Under the pieces are notes generated by a model. It did not search any database. It was not told where the DNA came from and worked only from the letters and a program-made list of their open reading frames with translations. A stretch of DNA of 16,598 bases. Origin: Verrucomicrobia bacterium UBA1731. Its GTDB lineage: Bacteria > Verrucomicrobiota > Kiritimatiellia > RFP12 > UBA1067. The stretch is taken from the NCBI GenBank assembly GCA_002317575.1, contig DCIH01000050.1:1-16598 (forward strand), given 5' to 3'. A program made the translations under genes and the position numbers. Positions 12,854-16,598 of the stretch are shown here, one piece after another (within the stretch, counting starts at the first letter, position 1; each line of letters opens with the position of its first letter).

Positions 12854-15850
12854 ATGGAAAAGACCATGCTTTGCGTGTTGTCGGCGGCGCTTGGCGCGAC
12901 CGCCGTTTTTGCGGATGACGTATCGGTTCGCCTGCCGATGGTGCCTCAGCCGCGCGAATGGAAGGCGACCGACCGTACGGCCGCCAAAATCGATCCCGCC
13001 AAGGCGACGTATGCGATCCGGGCGGACGATGCCCTGGGCGCGGAAGGGTACGCGCTTTCGATCGCCGCGGACGGTTCCGTCTCCGCGACGGCGCCGACCG
13101 AGCAGGGCCTCTTCTGGGCGCGGCGGACGGTCGACCAGCTGGCCGCCGCCAAGACGCCCGTGCCCGCGGGCACCATGCGCGACTGGCCGAAGTACCGCGT
13201 GCGCGGCGTGATGCTCGACGTCGGGCGCAAGTTCGTTCGCCTCGAAACGCTGCGCGCGATGCTCAAGGATCTCGTTCACTACAAGATGAACGAGTTCCAC
13301 ATCCACCTGAACGACGACGGCGCGACGCAGTTCACCGGTCCCGAAGGATACTCGGCGTTCCGCCTCGAGTGCGACACGTATCCCGGGCTCACGGCGAAGG
13401 ACGGCCACTACACGAAGGCCGAGTTCCGTTCCTTCATAAAGGAAGCGGCGGCGATGGGCGTCACCGTGATCCCCGAAATCGATTCGCCCGCGCACAGCGG
13501 CTGCTTCATCAAGTACCGCAAGGGTCTGGACGGCAAGTACGGCCCTACGCACCTGGCGCTCGACAAGCCCGAGGTGCGCGACTTCATGGAGAAGCTCTTC
13601 GCCGAGTACCTCGACGGCGACGATCCCGTCTTCGCCGGGAAGTACGTCCACGTGGGCACCGACGAATACGACAAGCGCGAGGCGGAGAACTTCCGCGCCT
13701 ACACGGACTGGGCGTTCAAGATGGTGCGCCGCCACGGCCACGAGCCGCGCGCATGGGGTTCGCTGGACCACGCCGCCGGCAAGACGCCCGTCGTCGCGGA
13801 CCGCAACGTGCAGATGGACATCTGGCACAACCCCTACTATGATCCGGTCCACGCGCTGGACGCCGGCTATTCCATCGTGGCGATTCCGGACCTCAACCTG
13901 TACGTGGTGCCGGCCGCCGGATTCTATTTCGATTACCTCGTCGTCGAGGACATCTTCCAGAACTGGGAACCGTGCACGATCGCGGGCCGCGTGATCGACC
14001 CGAATCATCCGGGTCTGCTGGGCGGCAAGTTCGCCATCTGGAACGACCTTTCGGGCAATGGCATCTCCGAGGACGACGTGATCGACCGCTTCCTGCATGC
14101 GATTCCCACGATCGCGGAAAAGACATGGACGGGCGCGCAGCCGGGACTCGGCTGGAGGGAATTCGAGGCGATCGCCCGGAACGTCGGCGAAGCGCCGGGC
14201 GTCAATCTGCAGGACCGCGTTTCCGGCGCGAACGGCGCGGCGGGCGCGAACGACCGCGCCATCGGCTGGAGCGACGAGGGCGGGTGGACGGTCGATTTCG
14301 AGCTCGTGATTTCGGACGCGGCGCGCGACGTCGTCCTTTTCGACGACGGCACCTCGCAGGTCGTTCTCTTTGCGGGCGGCAAAATCGGTTTCGCGCGCGA
14401 CGGCTACGATTGGCGCGCCGAGCGGGCGTTGCCCGTGGGCAAGAAGCTCGGCGTGCGTTTCGCCGGCGACGCCCAGGGCGTCACCGTGACGGTGGACGGC
14501 GCGGCGGTCGGCGACACGCACGGGCTCACGAAGCTCTGCAGGCACTGGAACGGCAAGATGAAGGCGTACCGCAGCGTGCGTACGCTCCATTTCCCGCTCC
14601 AGGAAGCGCATCATCCCGGCGTGGCCGTCCGGAACGTGAAGGCCCGCACCGTCTTCGCTTCGCCGCCGGTCAACGAAGCCGGTCTCAAACCCACGCCGGT
14701 CGTCTGGCCGGACGTCGAGCGCGATGCGGCGCCGCAGACGTGGAAGGCCGATTTCCCGGAGAAGGACGGCGTGAAGGCGATCTGGTACGAAGGCGTGCCG
14801 TACAAGGGCAAGCCCACGCGTGTGTTCGCGTATCTGGCGATGCCGAAGGTCGCGCCCGGCAAGACCGTGCCCGGCATCGTGCTCGTCCACGGGGGACTCG
14901 GCAGCGCCTTCCGCCGTTGGGCGAAACATTGGGCGGACCGCGGTTACGCGGCCATCTCGATGGATACATGCGGCTGTGTGAGCGGCAACGAATACGGCGA
15001 CGAGCAACGCGGCCACAGGCGCCATGAATGGGCCGGGCCGCAGGGATGGGGCGCGTTCGACAAGGCGGGCGATCCCGTTGAGGACCAGTGGGCGTACCAC
15101 GCCGTCGCGGCGGTGGTGCGTGCCAATTCGCTGCTGCGGTCGCTGCCGGGCGTGGACCCGAACCGGATCGGCCTCACGGGCGTTTCGTGGGGTGGTTACC
15201 TCACGTGCATGGCCGCGGGCGTCGACCGTCGTTTCGCGTTCGCCGCGCCCGTGTACGGTTGCGGTTTCCTGGACGACGACTCCGTCTGGAACGACAAGGC
15301 GAAAGGCACGCCCGGCGAGGCGGACTTCCAGAAATGGTGCGGTCTGTTCGATCCGCGCCACTATCTCTGCAACGCGCGCGGTCCGTTCCTCTTCGTGGAC
15401 GGTTCGAACGATTTCGCGTATCCGCTCGATTCGCTGCAGAAGACGTGCGAAGCGCTCACGCCCGGCTGCTGCTACTACCGTGCGACGCGCGTGCGGATGC
15501 CGCACGGGCACATCCCCGAAGCGGAGCACCCGAAGGAACTCGAGGACTTCGCCGATTGGCTCCTGAAGGGCGGCAAGGACTATCCGTTCTGCACGGGTGC
15601 GTCCGCGAAGGACGGCGTCGTGACCTGCGGCTTCAAGGCGCCGATGGACAGGATCGTCCGCGTGGAACTCGAATATACGAAGGATGCCGGTCGCTGGCAG
15701 GACCGTACATGGGAGACCGTGCCGATGACATGGGACGACGCCAAGGCGTCCGGCTCGGCGAAAATGCCCGCGGGCGTGACGGCGTGGTACGTGAACGCCT
15801 TCACGGAAGACGGCAAGTGCGTCTCCAGCGATCTCGTCCAGATCCCCTGA
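12854..15850 (+). CDS. Secreted GH20 beta-N-acetylhexosaminidase fused to an alpha/beta-hydrolase esterase
   Basis: A 998-residue exported fusion. Signal peptide MEKTMLCVLSAALGATAVFA; GH20 N-terminal domain to about residue 115; GH20 barrel about 115-430 with GVMLDVGRKFV, FHIHLNDD, VIPEIDSPAHS, the catalytic pair D270-E271 in HVGTDEY (usually GGDE), and FAIWNDLSG; a beta-sandwich about 465-600; an alpha/beta hydrolase about 625-915 resembling acetyl-xylan esterase and S9-type hydrolases, with S778 in GVSWGG, D853 in GSNDFAYP and H884 or H886 in MPHGH; and a final beta-domain. GH20 enzymes remove terminal N-acetyl-glucosamine or -galactosamine by substrate-assisted catalysis. The attached esterase suggests an acylated substrate. 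The ATG at 12845 overlaps the TATAAT box, so 12854 is taken as the start. No Shine-Dalgarno site is seen. Confidence 0.88.
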   Translation: MEKTMLCVLSAALGATAVFADDVSVRLPMVPQPREWKATDRTAAKIDPAKATYAIRADDALGAEGYALSIAADGSVSATAPTEQGLFWARRTVDQLAAAKTPVPAGTMRDWPKYRVRGVMLDVGRKFVRLETLRAMLKDLVHYKMNEFHIHLNDDGATQFTGPEGYSAFRLECDTYPGLTAKDGHYTKAEFRSFIKEAAAMGVTVIPEIDSPAHSGCFIKYRKGLDGKYGPTHLALDKPEVRDFMEKLFAEYLDGDDPVFAGKYVHVGTDEYDKREAENFRAYTDWAFKMVRRHGHEPRAWGSLDHAAGKTPVVADRNVQMDIWHNPYYDPVHALDAGYSIVAIPDLNLYVVPAAGFYFDYLVVEDIFQNWEPCTIAGRVIDPNHPGLLGGKFAIWNDLSGNGISEDDVIDRFLHAIPTIAEKTWTGAQPGLGWREFEAIARNVGEAPGVNLQDRVSGANGAAGANDRAIGWSDEGGWTVDFELVISDAARDVVLFDDGTSQVVLFAGGKIGFARDGYDWRAERALPVGKKLGVRFAGDAQGVTVTVDGAAVGDTHGLTKLCRHWNGKMKAYRSVRTLHFPLQEAHHPGVAVRNVKARTVFASPPVNEAGLKPTPVVWPDVERDAAPQTWKADFPEKDGVKAIWYEGVPYKGKPTRVFAYLAMPKVAPGKTVPGIVLVHGGLGSAFRRWAKHWADRGYAAISMDTCGCVSGNEYGDEQRGHRRHEWAGPQGWGAFDKAGDPVEDQWAYHAVAAVVRANSLLRSLPGVDPNRIGLTGVSWGGYLTCMAAGVDRRFAFAAPVYGCGFLDDDSVWNDKAKGTPGEADFQKWCGLFDPRHYLCNARGPFLFVDGSNDFAYPLDSLQKTCEALTPGCCYYRATRVRMPHGHIPEAEHPKELEDFADWLLKGGKDYPFCTGASAKDGVVTCGFKAPMDRIVRVELEYTKDAGRWQDRTWETVPMTWDDAKASGSAKMPAGVTAWYVNAFTEDGKCVSSDLVQIP

Positions 15851-15868
15851 CGCACAAAACGTTGTGCG
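15851..15868 (+). repeat. 7-bp hairpin between the hexosaminidase-esterase gene and rhaA
   Basis: CGCACAA (15851-15857), loop AACG, then TTGTGCG (15862-15868). It starts on the first base after the stop codon and lies where the -35 region of the rhaA promoter would be (18 bases separate TTGTGC from the -10 hexamer). It could be a 3'-end hairpin or an operator for a regulator of rhaA. There is no T-run after it. Confidence 0.5.
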
Positions 15869-15879
15869 GCGGCGGCGGG

Positions 15880-15891
15880 ACGTGGTATACT
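15880..15891 (+). promoter_or_regulatory. Extended -10 promoter of rhaA
   Basis: ACGTGGTATACT is identical over 12 bases to the element at 198-209. The -10 hexamer is TATACT (15886-15891). A start near 15898 gives a leader of about 20 bases with a strong CAAGGAGG ribosome-binding site (15906-15913), 4 bases before the ATG. Confidence 0.7.
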
Positions 15892-15917
15892 TTCCGTATC
15901 GCAAACAAGGAGGATTC

Positions 15918-16598
15918 ATGAGCTACAAGGAAGCGCAGAAGAAGTACGCCGCGTTGGGCGTGGACACCGAGAAGGCGATCAAGGATCTCCAGAAGATCTC
16001 GATCTCCATGCACTGCTGGCAGGGCGACGACGTGGGCGGTTTCGAGAACGACCTCGGCGCCACCGGCGGCATCCAGACGACGGGCAACTATCCGGGCAAG
16101 GCCCGCACGCCCGAGCAGCTGATGGCGGACGTGGACAAGGCGATGTCCCTCATCCCCGGCAAGCACCGTCTCAATCTCCATGCGTGCTACGCGATCTTCG
16201 AGGACGGCAAGAAGGCCGACCGCGACAAGATCGAGCCCAAGCACTTCAAGAAGTGGGTCGCGTTCGCGAAGAAGCGCGGCATCGGCCTCGACTTCAACCC
16301 CACGTTCTTCTCGCACCCGCTCGCCGACGGCCTCACGCTCGCCAGCGAAGATCCGCGCGTGCGCAAGTTCTGGATCCAGCACGGCATCCAGTGCCTCAAG
16401 ATCGCCGAGTACTTCGGCAAGGAGCTCGGTACGCCCTGCGCGATCAACTTCTGGTGCCCGGACGGTCTCAAGGACGAGCCGTCGGACCGCCTCGGGCCGC
16501 GTCAGCGCATGGCCGACTCGCTCGACAAGATCTTCGCCTCGAAGTACGACAAGAAGGCGGTCATCCCGTTCCTCGAGTCGAAGCTCTTCGGCATCGGC
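15918..16598 (+). CDS. rhaA: L-rhamnose isomerase, N-terminal part (runs off the window)
   Basis: The first 227 residues of an enzyme that is about 420 residues long in E. coli; the frame is open to the last base. RhaA converts L-rhamnose to L-rhamnulose in the cytoplasm, the first step of rhamnose catabolism. Recognition rests on close agreement with E. coli RhaA along the whole visible part: ISMHCWQGDDVGGFEN, GGIQTTGNYPGKAR, LIPGKHRLNLHA, GLDFNPTFFSHPL, PDGLKD, RLGPRQR, and the closing ESKLFGIG, whose E220 corresponds to a metal ligand. The remaining metal-site residues lie beyond the window. A strong CAAGGAGG site and its own promoter precede it. It probably opens a rhamnose operon continuing to the right. 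Confidence 0.95.
   Translation, partial: MSYKEAQKKYAALGVDTEKAIKDLQKISISMHCWQGDDVGGFENDLGATGGIQTTGNYPGKARTPEQLMADVDKAMSLIPGKHRLNLHACYAIFEDGKKADRDKIEPKHFKKWVAFAKKRGIGLDFNPTFFSHPLADGLTLASEDPRVRKFWIQHGIQCLKIAEYFGKELGTPCAINFWCPDGLKDEPSDRLGPRQRMADSLDKIFASKYDKKAVIPFLESKLFGIG

Noticed and set aside
11219..15919. Very long open frame on the minus strand opposite the secreted barrel and hexosaminidase-esterase genes
   Set aside because: It is antisense to genes with clear catalytic motifs, is rich in Arg, His, Val and Ala as expected from reverse reading of GC-biased codons, and shows no domain.
1..16598. CRISPR array, tRNA, insertion sequence or attachment site
   Set aside because: No regularly spaced repeats, cloverleaf-like segment, transposase-like protein or flanking direct repeats were seen by eye on either strand.

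Overview
The window is a GC-rich bacterial chromosome segment with ten genes, all on the + strand; the last gene runs off the right end. No ribosomal or tRNA gene, transposon, integrase, phage gene or CRISPR array is visible. The dense set of secreted and cytoplasmic glycosidases, without SusC/SusD-type genes, the high GC content and the LplT-acyltransferase fusion would fit a Planctomycetes-Verrucomicrobia-Chlamydiae bacterium, perhaps a gut-associated Kiritimatiellota, Lentisphaerota or Verrucomicrobiota lineage. That assignment is inference; no taxonomic marker is present.

Layout. Positions 1-228 are non-coding and end in a promoter. Positions 229-3752 hold an M20 metallo-amidohydrolase, a sugar-porter-family MFS transporter and a D-2-hydroxyacid dehydrogenase, closely spaced and probably co-transcribed. 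A 9-bp hairpin follows, then a fused LplT-like lysophospholipid flippase and PlsC-like acyltransferase (3809-5692), probably for membrane lipid repair. From 5700 the region is devoted to glycans: a secreted GH29 alpha-L-fucosidase, a cytoplasmic TIM-barrel protein of unknown family, a secreted GH42-like enzyme, a small BioH-like alpha/beta hydrolase translationally coupled to it, a secreted TIM-barrel protein of unknown family, and a secreted GH20 hexosaminidase fused to an alpha/beta-hydrolase esterase. The window closes with the first 227 codons of L-rhamnose isomerase (rhaA).

How the genes may work together. Fucosidase, GH42-like enzyme, hexosaminidase and esterase would together strip a fucosylated, galactose- and N-acetylhexosamine-containing glycan that carries acyl groups, such as mucin-like or complex plant or algal material. 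Four enzymes have signal peptides. The first TIM-barrel protein and the BioH-like hydrolase have none and would act on imported fragments. The sugar porter is a candidate importer, and rhaA begins L-rhamnose catabolism. The true substrate cannot be read from the sequence.

Regulation. Five genes are preceded by nearly the same 12-bp element, consensus ACGTGGTATAMT. This is an extended -10 promoter (TGnTATAAT) with no recognisable -35 box. At the fucosidase and GH20-esterase genes the element ends only 6-7 bases before the ATG, so these two messages are probably leaderless. Short perfect hairpins lie right after several stop codons, but none has a T-tract. No regulator gene lies in the window.
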